The notes under the pieces: generated by a model
Seen by the model: the letters and a program-made list of their open reading frames with translations, nothing else
What the model was told of the DNA's origin: nothing
The model's database searches: none
Part shown: positions 50,076-62,036 of the stretch, one piece after another
Numbering within the stretch: position 1 is the stretch's first letter
Layout: each line of letters opens with the position of its first letter
Source of the DNA: Pipra filicauda
Taxonomy: Eukaryota; Chordata; Aves; Passeriformes; Pipridae
Reading direction: 5' to 3'
DNA length: 64,000 nucleotides
NCBI RefSeq assembly: GCF_003945595.2
Contig: NW_024104520.1
Location: 3,071,501-3,135,500, forward strand
Made by a program: the position numbers and the translations under genes

Positions 50076-50298
50076 CAGAAGATGGAAGTTTTTCACCCAG
50101 AGGATGGCTGAGCACTAGAAGAGGCTCCCCAGGGAAGTGGTCACAGTTCCAAGTCTGAGTTCAAGAAGTGTTTGGACAACACTCTCAAGGCACATGGTGT
50201 GATTTTTGGGGTATCCTACATAGGGCCAGGAGTTGGATTCAATGATCCTGATGGGTTCCTTCCAACTCACGATATTCTATGATAATATGATTCTATGA
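50076..50298 (+). mobile_element. CR1 3' end inserted into an older CR1
   Basis: This fragment carries the last CR1 codons (WKFFTQRMAEH, VTVPSLSS region), a 3' UTR with GGAGTTGGATTCAATGATCC, and the terminal ATATTCTATGATAATATGAT then TCTATGA octamer repeats. It sits between two parts of another CR1 that are collinear when it is removed, so it is the younger insertion. 5'-truncated to about 220 bp. Confidence 0.85.
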
Positions 50299-50815
50299 AT
50301 AACAACCTCTTGATTGAGCTAAAGTGTGGAAGGAAATGCACAAGCAGCAGAGTGAGGAACGGATATCCTAGGAAGAATATAGTACACTGCCCAGATGTGT
50401 AAGGGTAGAATCAGGAAAGCTAAGACACAGTTGGAGATTAATTTGGCAAGGAATGTGAAGAGTAACAGGAAGGGCTTCTAAAGATATGTTGCTCAGAAAA
50501 GGAAGATTAAAGAAAATAGAAACCACCCCCCCCTTCTACTGCCCCCAGTAAATAAGACAGGAGAATTGGTGACAACAATATGAAGAAGACTGAAGAACTC
50601 AACAGGTTTCCTGCCTCAGTTTTCATTGGTAACCACTCGTCGCATCGCACATTTCCCAAGTCCCTGAACCTCAGTGAAGTCCCTGCCACTGTAAAGGAAG
50701 GTTAGGTAAAAGACCACTTGAGGAACATGAACATGCATAATTCCCTAGGGACTGAGGGAATTGGCTAATGTAGTTTCTAATCCATTGTCCATGGTGTTCC
50801 TGCCATTGGACACTC
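50297..50815 (+). mobile_element. CR1 (outer copy), right part up to the start of RT
   Basis: After the inserted tail the outer CR1 resumes at a sequence equivalent to MNKELL (GAATAACAACCTCTTGATTG). It continues with RIRKAKTQLEINLARNVKSN and the RxxGFxxY segment (50440-50490). It then reaches the beginning of the RT domain, ACTGAGGGAATTGGCTAATG near 50750-50769, equivalent to LRELAN. Many stops and indels. The C8 run near 50525-50534 belongs to this region. The minus-strand open frame at 50507-50689 is a shadow. Confidence 0.75.
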
Positions 50816-53800
50816 AGTTTTCTTGCACTCTATTTATTCCTTTATATGGACAACTGAAGAAAATCTACAGCTGTTTGAAGTCCTAAAAGTCTAGTGCTAC
50901 TTAAAGTGACAGAGAAAATAAGAATGATTTGCAGTTCTGACCTTTAATTTCTAGAGAAGCGGAGGGAATTTTTTTTCTATTTCTTCTTGATCTGGTAATA
51001 GTTTTGCTAGTAAGATTTTAAGATCATTATCTTTTTTTCTATTAATTAAGAGCTGGTATTCGTTTATTGCATCTTCTTAAAGAAAATTTCCTTCTAGTTT
51101 GTTCTTTTTATTTTTTCCTGAAAGTTTTCTCATCTATTTCTTGAAATCATGATGCTTGGACTTTAAAAAAAAAACGGAAAAAAGAAAATATGAATAGGGG
51201 ATCGGCCTTACAAAATGACTCAGATTAATGGGGCCAACTTTCCTCTTTTCAAACTAAGTAATCAGCTTTGCACTTTATAATCCTATACCACAGGTAGATC
51301 AATTACTCCATTGCTATATCAAGAGAGAAGAAAATAAGTCTATTAAAAAAAACCATGAAAGAACACAATAAAAATCCCTTTTAAATAATCTCATATCTAT
51401 TTGCTAAAATATCAAGAAAATGAACATAAAAGCCCAAACTAGGTAAACTTCAAACAAAGATATTAAGGTAAACTTTTTTATAATAACTTTTTAAATAAGT
51501 CAATATATGCATCTAATTATTGCAAAGCAAACCTACTCAATTCCTATAGAAGACAAAAACCATATGGCACCATCCTTTTTCGTGTCATATGATGTTGCGT
51601 ATCGGGGGGAGTTCACTTCATTATGTTCATATATGGTCATCACCAGGTGATGTTCATCTCCTCATGCTGCCTTTATCTTACCTTTCTTTTAGGCATATAA
51701 AGCTATAGACACAAGTTGGATCAAGGGGAAAATGCACTAAACTATTTTACCCCAAAGACTAGGCATAGGTATGTTGCATTTCATATGTTGCATTGTTCAA
51801 AAGCACAGATGAATCATTTAATGATTTTATGATCCAATTTCCTCAGAACTGGGTATTAATTGTCCTTATTGCATTATATTTTCCCTCATTTCTCTGTGAT
51901 GGTGCTTCTACGTTGGTTGTGTATACATTAAATTTTGACCCTGTTAAACTGATTGTGAGCTTCTTTAAATATTACTTAGACTTATACAGATTCAACATAT
52001 ATCCAAGGATGGTAATCTTTTTTTCCATGTTCTTTTTTGTTACAAAGCAATAGGTAACCAAAGAGAAAAGATGAATCAAGTGTTATTGGTGTACAAAGAG
52101 AAGCACTCCCACCTAATGGGTAAAAGAGGGGCAGATCAAAGAGGGAAGATTAAAAAAAAGATTTCAAAAAAAATCACAAAAAAATGAACACAGGAGGCTT
52201 GGAGAGGCTAGTGTAGACTGAATATTTTTTAAAACATCAAAAAGAGTGAAAAGAAAGACAAGAAATGTTACTGTAAAAAGATTATGTGGCAATGGGAAAG
52301 AAACTCATTATTTGTACTACACACTACTCATTCCACAGTTTGAGGTTTCATGTTTTAGAACAGTTTTGTGAACATTTCTGAAGTTCACCAACTGAAACAT
52401 GTTTCCCTGTCTTCTATATCTCTTTAATGCTACAGTTCTAGAGGAGACTATAGACCTGAAAGGCAGATTATTAGCAAAGCTAATAATTTAGTGGGTCCAA
52501 TTTTTATTAGGAAACTAAGAGCTCTTTACTTACCTGCAGTCAGGGAAAAAAAAATGGATCAAGAGTGGTATATGTGCTTTCACACAAGTATAAATAGAAT
52601 TCAGACATCATACATTAGCCCATTTTCCTGTGTTATAGCACAATGTTCCCTCAGTTTGACCAGAGGGTCATTTTCAGTCTGCCATCTAAAGGGTAGTTGC
52701 TTTAATAATTACTCTTTGAATGGAAGTTTGGAATAGAAAAAAAAGTTCCTTAGCTAGGTTAGAACTAGATACATAGGACATTTATAATGTCTTTAAAAAC
52801 AGTTTATGCAGATATTGTTTCTTTCTCTGTTTATTTGAGACTCAGAAGTGCTGGTCTCCTTTGTTAAGGGTTAATTAAACAGACCATATGGGAAATGTCC
52901 AAATTAGAGATCCATTAAAGTTGTTAATTGTGTAGCAGTTAGTTGTTCAGAGTTATGACTTTGTTTTGACATCAAGTTTTCAATATTTTGCAGTAGGTGA
53001 AATTACTACTACTTTCCTCGTGGGATGTGCTACTTATGGCATTCTCCTGTTGTTGAAAAGAAGCGTGGCAGTAAGAAAACAACTTTTCATTCAGAGTACG
53101 AGTTCAGATTTTTATTTTTTTTCAGTGTAGATCAAGGATAAATTTTACACAATCTGGGAAAAAAATTATCTTAGTGGGATTTTTCCTGTCCTTAGGATAT
53201 AGAGGAAAAAGAGTGTTTGGCAAAATTCAGAAGTTAACAAATGGGCGACAAAACAAAGCTACCCATTTTTTCCCCCATGCATTTACCCTTAAGACATTAA
53301 TTTTTTTAAATACTGAACTTCAAGTGAGTAGCCAGGAGAAACATAAGATCACTCCAGAAAATAACGACAAAACCACACACCACTAAACAAAACCAAAAAC
53401 AGAAAAACAAGAAAACAAGAAAACATAGCCATAGAGAAAGAGGCAGTAGAATGTTAAGAAAAAGACTGACATTGATAAACACGAATCAGGAAGATATTTC
53501 ATCCAGTAAAATGGCAAGGTGAAATTAGAAACAACAACGATATTTCTATCTTAGTTTAAGAAGCCTTGGAAATAAAAAGGAAAATTAGGAATTCTGATTC
53601 AAGATATGAAAACAGACCTTAAAGAAAATACTAATAGCAGCAGTTACACTCGGACCAGAGGTATTGAAGGCTCAACTGTTTAGAAAGGAAAGAAATAAGG
53701 GGAAAAGTAGTGGAATAGTAGCACACATGAAAGAAGTGTCTCAGCATTAAAGAAAAAAGAGGTAACAAGAATAGAATTAAAACTATGTGAAACGTCTATT

Positions 53801-56800
53801 CTGTGACAATAAAAATTTAATATTTCCAAGACAGAAAGTCTGCTCTGTATCTCCAGCATTAACTATAAATAATAATATCTATGGGAGAAAGAAGGAAAAA
53901 ATAGAAAATATAGGGAAATTGAAAATTTTAATTTCCTAGAGAAAGCACAATATAATTTATAGATAGTTCAGGAAAACAATTTTTAACAGCATTTTCTGTA
54001 AAACAACCAACAGACCAACTGCAAGGTTTACTATTTTTATTTTGGCAGTGAGTATCCTATCAAAGTAATAGTCATATATACTGAAATTGAAAAAATGAAG
54101 TGGTTGTGATCACACTGAAATTCTCATTTTATTCAAAAATAGATCTATAATTTACTGCTTCTATTAGCAATATTGCAGAAAGGAAAATTCAGATTACTTG
54201 AGGAAACAAGTAGTAAGGCTGACAGAAATTGAGGCTGATTAATATGATCCCTTTTAGAAGGGGCAGAATAGGGCAAATTAAGCTTCAAAAATTGTTTCCT
54301 TTCTAAAATTAAAGGAGATCTGGTCTTTGAGGTTTCAGTACATTACATATTAATCATATTTTTTTATCTGTCAAACTCTTCATATGATTTTTTTCTGTCT
54401 TAATCCTTTGCAAATGCCTACCTACTTCTTCTGACATGGATGATAGTATTTCAGCAAAAAGGAAGAAGGACAAAATGGGTTTTTGTATCACTAAAATTGT
54501 TTTTTCTGAAGTTTGGTGATAAATCTACCTTTATTTTCAACAGTCACAAACATCTGAAAGAACTATAACATTGCCCTATCTTAGATTAAATTGCTATAGA
54601 TTAAAATAAAAATAAAGTGTGCATTGAAAAAAATGCATGAAAAGCAGGTTTCTTACTTTCTAGCATCCTTCAGGTATAATGTTACAAAATTTAGATTACT
54701 ACGACACTAAGGAAAATAACAGTAGTTGGGATTTTTTTATCTTTTATCTTCAAAAAGTCTTATTGTAGCTTAAAATTCTGGATAGTTTGTGGTCTCATAT
54801 TATGTAGGTCAAAAACTATTAGCTATTTGCTTGGTAGTCCACACTTTGTGGAACAAATAACTGAGTTATATGGTTTCATAACTCAGGTAGCCTCGGTTAA
54901 TCTTATGTTGTACATTCAAAAAAAAAAGTTATCTCTTAAAACACACAAGCCACAGTCCTCAAAATAATACACTCTTTATAAAAAAGGTTGCACCTTATGT
55001 TTGACAGTAATTTATTAGTTACATTAAAAATTCCTGAATTTAAGTCATCTGTAGATCTCTAAGAAATTAATATAAGAAAAATTAACTGGTGTTAATTCAG
55101 GTGTTATTTTATGTTATTTTGAGATTATTTTTTTAAGTTATTTGACAGAAAGGCCAGAAAAACTTCTTGTCTGAGATGAAACAGGAAGAGCAAATGCTGA
55201 AAAGTAATTGCTCACACAATATCAAAATGTAGTTAACATTGAAAGGTGAACTTACGAAAATGTAGAGCAATCTTATTTTAGAACTTAAGAGTGCCAGGCA
55301 TGCATAAACATGATTCTTCTGAAGTATTTAAATATTAAAACATCAAAATCCTTCATTTGACAGTGTCTGACCTTTAAGCTTATCTGCTTTTAAAATACAT
55401 CTTACCTATCAACCAAAACTTTAATCACTTTCCCATTTCAGATATCGAAAGAATTATTCCATTTAAATCAAGCAAAGGTCATCTTTCTTTGAAATATAGA
55501 TTACTCGCCTGTAGTTTTTAAACAAGTGAAGACTGGAGAATAAACTCAGGAGAAGCAGCTCTCTCTCCACACTGAGAAAGTACTGAATCAGCAGTGGAAA
55601 GGATTAAACATAATAACATATATCTCCCAGAGATTGTAAGGTCCAGCCAAGAAATAAAATGCAATTCAGTTTCAAAATATATGAACTTCATATAGTAACA
55701 AAATAAAGAAATGAAATGTTATGTTCTTCAGTCTTTTTGAACAACTTCTTAAACCTCAGTTAGATGAAAACGGCACCAGAAACATCAAGAGATAAGAGCA
55801 AATGGGTAATCTGTCAGACACCATCGAGATTAATATAAAGTTTTCCAACCTTTAATTAATTACATACTAAGTAAATGATCAGTTTCTCTTAACTCTTATA
55901 TATACACCTCTTTTACTAAAATATTGCATTAGATTTTAATGCTTGGCCTCGAGCATCAGCAAAATTGAACATTTAAGATATATTCACCATGTGATTTCTA
56001 ACACTCTGAACGTCTGAACATTTCATAGAGAAAAACAACTTATGTTATCTAGTCTTCTAAAATAAAATATAGCAGAAGAGCTACCTCTAGGATTTACTCA
56101 CATGTGGGAATATGAATTTGTAGTTTATCTGGTCTCATATATTTGAGCATGAAGTTGTTTTGAGTAACAAACTAACTCTCTAACATTAAACTATTTAGAA
56201 TTATATTTGAAATTATAATTTGCTTTTATTTGATTTTGCATTGTGAAATCTATGGAACAGAGTACAAGATGGTGCCATAGAAGTAACTGACTTCACCATG
56301 AAAGAAGGTTTTGCCCATTTTTCCTACAATGAATATTCTACAATGATGGGTAACAGTCATTCCTTGCATGTGCTTATGTTTGCATTATGCAATATGTTTG
56401 AAACGCCAATTTGAGAGTATACTAGACTTTTTGAAGTTGGATATTGATGCACAAGATAGTGTGTTAGTCCAAAATTAAGAACACTTATTGCTTTACACAA
56501 CTCTTACAGAAGTGTCTTTTTTTTTGTTTTTTTGTTTTTTTTTTTTTCCCACTGTACTGAGCTAGGAATATCACCTCTTTTTACTTGATTCTTTTTTATC
56601 ATTTTTTTCAAGCTTTCTAGACTGCACAGTATGGTGTCACAGAAGCCTTTACTTCTAACAATACAAGAAAATTAAAAGATATAGCAATGAAAAATTGGAG
56701 AAGTTTTTAAAATTTACTGTCTAACTGTTTGGAAATATCTATATCATCTTACTCTAATGTTTGGAAAAATATCCCCACCCACGAATTAATAACTTCAAAC

Positions 56801-56848
56801 ACTTTTATTTTCAAGTTTATTTTCTTCAGGGTTTTTGGTTTGAATCTG
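50816..56848. other. 6-kb A+T-rich desert
   Basis: No gene or repeat end recognised. Simple sequence includes a T-rich run at 56517-56548. Frames at 51793-52053, 52491-52736 and 53174-53386 lack motifs. A CATATAAAG word at about 51694-51702 resembles a TATA box, but nothing downstream supports a gene. Confidence 0.55.
56517..56548. repeat. T-rich run with G interruptions
   Basis: About 32 bp of T broken by two G; simple sequence. Confidence 0.85.
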
Positions 56849-57369
56849 TATTTTGGGTTTGCACTAGAAACAGTGTTGATAACACAGGGATGTTTTCCTT
56901 ATTGCTGAGCAGTGCTTGCACAGAACCAAAGTCTTTTCGGCCTCTTACCCCACCCCACCAGCAAGGAGACTGGGGGTGCGCAAGATGTTGTGAGGGGACA
57001 CAGATGGGACAGCTGACCCAAGGGTTATTCCAGATTATATGGTGTCATGATCAGCTTTTAAGGTTAGAGAAAGAAAAAGGAAGGGAAGGACGTTCAGAGT
57101 AATGGTGTTCATCTTCCTGAGTCACCCTTACATGTGATGGAGCCCTGCTTTCCTGGGGCTGCCTGATCACTTGCCTGCCCAAGTGGTGAATGAATTTCTT
57201 GTTTTGCTTTGCTTCTGTGTGTGGCTTTTGCTTTCCCTCTTAAACTGTCTTAATCTCAACCCATTAGTTTTCCCACTTTTCCCTTCCAGTTCTCTCTCCC
57301 ATCCCACTGGCATGGAGTGGGCAAATGTGTGTGTGGTACTTGATTGATGACTGGGATTAAACCACAACA
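56849..57369 (+). mobile_element. Avian ERVL solo LTR, 5'-truncated
   Basis: It is collinear with the sense strand of the 34459-35025 family: AAACAGTGTTGATAACACAG, TTGCTGAGCAGTGCTTGCAC, then CACCCCACCAGCAAGGAGAC, GGGACAGCTGACCC, TGATGGAGCCCTGCTTTCCT and GAATTTCTTGTTTTGCTTTG. It ends GGGATTAAACCACAACA. The first 80 or so bases of the family are absent, so no target-site duplication can be expected on the left. The plus-strand open frame 56761-57102 runs through it by chance. Confidence 0.82.
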
Positions 57370-58051
57370 GGTTGAAAGCTAGAAATCTTAAATGCGTTTC
57401 TGATATTTCTTGAGATATTTTCCTGTTCAGGATAGTAAGACCTCTAACCTGTTGTTCTCAACTCTATCATTGTTACAGAACGTACTAACTATGTTTTAGG
57501 TTTTGAGCCAGTGTAGGTAATTATTAGAATTCATGATATAAGATATGTCTGTGTACAATTAAACTCTCCAAATATCGCAAGTTAAGAAAAAATCAGTGCA
57601 GAGATCACTGTAAAATTAATAAAACCATCAGTAATAGAGTAGTATTGGACATTTTTAGACAAGAATGGACAGGTATTTTTGCATTGGTAATAAAGTTCCA
57701 CAAATCATGAGGAATATAAAGCAATATTTCTTTGATCTAGCTTTCATAGACTAAATCAGTACCCATAAAAACTTTCTCAGTTTTCAAAGGAACGTTTGAC
57801 TGAAAAAAAAATCTGTATTTTTAGAGAAAAGTTTATCTTCTCTGCTGTGATTAAGTTGGTTCACTGCCATTGCCCTATGGTAAGGATGACTTAAAATATA
57901 TGCTCCGTACAGTTAGAGTTAAGCTGTTTCACTGTAACTATATTGGCATTACTTTTTATTGTTATCCAATGTTTATCAGATCAAACATCAGTTAAGACTC
58001 CGTGACCATAAACAAATCTCATCCCAATTCAGTGTTAGGGAAGATTTAAGC
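57370..58051. other. A+T-rich intergenic DNA, nothing recognised
   Basis: No repeat ends or genes recognised between the LTR and the LINE tail. Confidence 0.6.
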
Positions 58052-58150
58052 ACTGAATATGTATTGGCCTCATTAGCCACCAGCGTGCCTGTAATAAATG
58101 TGGATAGAGCCTTCCTTAATCTTCGTTCGCGAAGCCTAGCCGTGATGATG
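58052..58150 (+). mobile_element. Zinc-finger-tailed LINE 3' end, shortest copy (C)
   Basis: The last codons read CIGLISHQRACNKCG and then TAG (58106-58108), the end of the same zinc finger as in the copies at 9974 and 36855. The 3' UTR contains the perfect hairpin CTTCGTTCGCGAAG, with a TTCG loop. The element ends in GTGATGATGA, possibly a remnant of a short tandem tail. Only about 100 bp remain. The open frame at 57959-58342 reads through it in the wrong frame. Confidence 0.82.
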
Positions 58151-59165
58151 ACTGTATATATCCCAAGCAAATCTGAACATTCTAAAGTTTTCCAGACTCA
58201 GAAAAAATTATTTTATCAACATAGTAATACTGGAACTTCATCAAGTATGGCTCTGCTCTCAAAGATCAGACATTGTGCATATGCACACAAAATTTTGGAA
58301 ATACAGACTGAATATTATATCCTATTATGTGAGTACCAATAGCTTGTCATTTAATTATCACTAGTCATGAAGACAATGACTTGTATATGTAACCTTAGTT
58401 TTTCCATTTTATATCTTGTGAACCTCAAGCTATACAAGTTTATTGCTTTCCTTTTTGCATACTGTTTTAATAACATATGTAAATAAGAAAAAATCTAAAT
58501 ATTGGATGCTTGCATTATTTTCATCTTGCAAATTGTCCAATTTTTCATCATCCAAAAGGCATAGAAAATATGCAAATATTTAGTAAATAGAGACATTAAC
58601 TTAACAGAAAACAAATCTTTATCGAACAATGGAACTCATAAAGTTTACAGTATGCATAATTGCTCTGCTAATACTGACACATTTTAGACTACTACTAATA
58701 CATGTGGTAAAGGCAGATTAGTCAATCACAGTAGGTTAAATTTCTTTCTTATGTATTCACCAGTATATTTTTCGTTAACTTTATTGAATAGAATTATTTA
58801 AAAACAGGATATGTTTTTGTCTTCTTGGTAAAACATGGAATTTTCCATACTTCTGAAGAGCTTCCTGCAGCTATAGCTCATAATATATTCTGATTTTAAA
58901 AAATATATGAGCTACAAGCTACTCTAAGAATTGTAATTTTATAATTCTCCAGGTCAATATATACCCTGGTGTAGATCTATATGTCACTCATATAAAATAC
59001 CCAAGTAAAAGCTCAGCTAATAAATATGGAAGTAGACCACATAGGGAAAATATAAACCATGTGTTGCTGATGTAATTGAAAGCGTGACACAATCTCTCCT
59101 TCCATAGCTACATAGATTTTATGGTTCGCTAAAGGGTTTAAAATAATCAATATGTGTACACTGGC
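58151..59165. other. A+T-rich intergenic DNA, nothing recognised
   Basis: No repeat ends or genes recognised. Confidence 0.6.
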
Positions 59166-59733
59166 TGTGGTGGATTGACCCTAACCAACAGCCAAACACT
59201 CCTCTCCCCTGTCCTACAGATGAGAAAAGAAAGTATAAGGAAGGCAAGAAGACTCCTGGATTGGAATAAAGACAGTTTAATAGTAAAAACTGTGTGCACA
59301 AACAGAGCAAAATGAGGAAATCCTTCACCACTTCCTATTAGCAGGAAGATGTGCTACTTCCTGGAAGGCAGGGCCAAAGTGTGCATAGCAGTTCCTTGGG
59401 AGCACAAACACCATAACCATGAATGTCTTCTCCTACTCCTTCTTTCTCTGAGCTTTTATTGCTAAGCACAATGTCATGTAGTATGGAAGATCCGTTTGGT
59501 CAATTTGAGTCAGTTATTCTGGTTACATTTCCACCCAACCTGTAGCCTCACCTCAGCCTATTTACTGAAAAGAGTGGTGGTGGTTGTGAAGAGCCAGTGT
59601 TGTGCAAGCACTCTGCAGCAATGGTCAAAACTTTGGGGTATTATCAACACTATTTCAGCCACAGATCCAAGGCACAGCACCACAAGAGCTTGCTATGAAG
59701 AAATTCAAATTCAATCCAGATAGACCCATCCAG
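59166..59733 (-). mobile_element. Avian ERVL solo LTR
   Basis: The left edge TGTGGTGGATTGACCC is the complement of the family 3' end. It is followed by GGAATAAAGACAGTTTAATA, CACTTCCTATTAGCAGGAAG, GCTTTTATTGCTAAGCACAA, TCCGTTTGGTCAATTTGAGT and CAAGCACTCTGCAGCAATGG, to a right edge near AGACCCATCCAGA. The promoter (complement of GCTTTTATTGC) and polyadenylation signal read on the minus strand. The order matches the reverse complement of 34459-35025. No clear target-site duplication. Open frames at 59119-59331 and 59496-59817 are chance frames within it. Confidence 0.82.
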
Positions 59734-61529
59734 AGTGAGATGGGAAAGGGGAAGAACATTTTTCCCTATATGATTCAAGTCAGTGTTCTATATCAAATTT
59801 CAAGCGAGTTTGACTAAGAAGGATGGATCTTCAGAACCATTTTTGTCTATTTAGTCTCAGTCTAAACCACAGCTAATAAAAGCTACTTACGCAGGGCTCT
59901 AGCTACTTCAATCTGTCAGTCAGCATTAGTTATCAAGTGAGTATTGCTGAGTACACCATGTTCCAGTCATGACCTAACACCCCAAATGTAAAGAATGATA
60001 AAGTAGCTGGCTTCATAAGCTCATTACTAGGCAGAGATAGCAAATATCAGTAAAATGTTTTATATATTGGCATCTCAAATAGTCTGATGAAACGTAAACA
60101 ATGTATTTCCGTGATAAATAAAAAACTGTTAGTAATATGCTTAAGAGTCAGGAAATCTGATTTCTGATTATACTGGTGCTAACTTTCTGATAATGATTTT
60201 CTTTATCATTGGTCAAAACATTAAATTCTCTCAGAATTTAAACTCATGGAATACCTCATGAAATATTTAACCTCATAGTAGAAAAAGTATTACTTATGGA
60301 AGTCAAAATTATAATTATCCAAGGTAAACATATTTTATATTATACTAATGTTTTTGTCATAATATTAAAATTTGGCTACCTTGGTTAAATATTTTATAGA
60401 TACATTATATATTAGATATATGATATATATTATACATATAATATATAGCAAGATATAAGTTACTTATTACTACATGAATAGAATACAATTAAATTGACTA
60501 TAATGAATTATGTATCTAAAATTAAATATATATATATGTTTTGTGCGTGATACGATTATCAGTGAATTTAGTCAGTCCTACTTTCTAAGGACTTTCTACC
60601 TCCTAAGATATTCTGCAAAGAAAATAAATAAGCGTCCTTGAATGACTCTGAAATACACAACCATATTTCTCTTTTTCTGTTCTCACACATGAATATTTAA
60701 GTTTTATCACAGTTTTATATTTGTAATTCTTTTTATGTTTGATTTGGTTGTATTTTGATTTTTCGTTCATTTTTTTATATTTGTATTTAAATGTAAAAGG
60801 AAAATATTAATGTAGTAAAAAATTAAAAAAAATTTCAAAGAAACTCTTTGTTTCCATATTTTTATATTAGGCCATATAAATAATATTATGTCATTTTAGG
60901 TGTAAATAGGATACATCTTTAAAAGAGATTAGAAACCACTTAGACTATATGTTTTTATAATGGGAAAAAGTAAAGAAAAGCTCTAATAAACAAACCAGAC
61001 TCAATTCAGTTAAATTAATTTATTGACAGTTAGCAAAATTTTAATATATGATTTGTGTAATGAAGGGAAAGATATGTAGTTTAAATAAACACTTTAGGAA
61101 ATGCCTTTCCTCCCCTTCCCTAGGTTCAGCTAAGTGCAACACATCTCCTCTATTCCTAGCACGAATTCTCCTTGTTTTCATTACATCTTATGCTCAGTCC
61201 CTCCAAGATACTTTGGCGAACAATGGAAGACTCAGAAGGTTGATATTGGGCTCTAGTGGATTCTTTCTTTCTTCCCACTTCTCACTTGTTTTCCTCAACT
61301 TGTTTTCCTTACTTGCTTCTTACTGCTCCTCTACTTTGGCATGGGCTGCCCATGGTTGTAGTCCCTCAGCAAAAAAAACCAAACAATAGATGAGGCCTTC
61401 TTGAAAGAACAGGAAAAATTCTCATGGTCACAGGCTTTGGTCACCATAGGGGATATCTACTGAAAGGACAACAGACCAGTATACAAATAATCTAGGAAAT
61501 TTATGGACTACTCTGACAACAACTTCCCG
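59734..61529. other. A+T-rich intergenic DNA
   Basis: Dominated by TATA/ATAT simple sequence at 60402-60448 and 60525-60538. No gene recognised. The plus-strand frame at 61048-61389 has no motif. Confidence 0.55.
60402..60448. repeat. A/T simple sequence
   Basis: Imperfect TATATA and ATTATA units. Confidence 0.85.
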
Positions 61530-62036
61530 ACAGAGGGGATTGAGGAAGAACTATACATTGTTATGAAAGTAGTGGACGGTGTTGGATGCAGTGACAGCAG
61601 AATTCAAGATTTTGAAAGCAAGGAGCAGGGCAAAATGCAGGATTTCAAGACTTTCAACAGACTTCAACCAATTCTGAGATTTATTTGAAAAATTCCGTGG
61701 GGAATCTTCTCAGAAGTTCAAGAAAGGGTAATGAGAAGTTCTGAACATGGGGAGGAAAAAACTCAGGGAGCAAACCAGCTGAAAAGCAACTCTGCTCAGA
61801 AGGACCTGTGGGTCCTGGTGGACACCAAATTTAACATGAGTCAGCAGTATATCCTTGCAGAAAAGTTTTATCATGAAAAGCAGTGTCAACACCTCAAGGA
61901 AGGTGATACTTTCCCTTTATTCATCACTGGTGAGGCCATATATAGAGTATTGTGCCCAGTTCTGAGCTCCAAAGTACAGGAAAAATATAGACTTCCTGGA
62001 ACAACACAAGGACAGAAAGATGATGATGGAACAAGT
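61530..62036 (+). mobile_element. CR1 LINE (left half), interrupted by an LTR
   Basis: Two CR1 segments are joined. The first, at 61530-61730, reads EELYIVMKVVDGVGCSDSRI, then QDFESKEQGKMQDFKTFNRL and RIPWG-like KIPWG. This is the endonuclease end, with the conserved SDH changed to SDS, plus linker. The second starts near 61770 and reads NQLKSNSAQKDLWVLVDTKF then NMSQQY, the ORF2 part after the RT domain. The RT domain itself has been deleted. The copy is broken at 62036 by the LTR and continues at 63341. Open frames at 61503-61688 and 61731-62366 are parts of it. Confidence 0.85.
62032..62036. repeat. Left target-site duplication CAAGT
   Basis: CAAGT directly precedes TGTCATGG and is repeated exactly at 63341-63345. 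Confidence 0.92.

Noticed and set aside
51690..51710. TATA-box promoter of a host gene
   Set aside because: The CATATAAAG word stands alone; no exon, splice pattern or coding frame follows.
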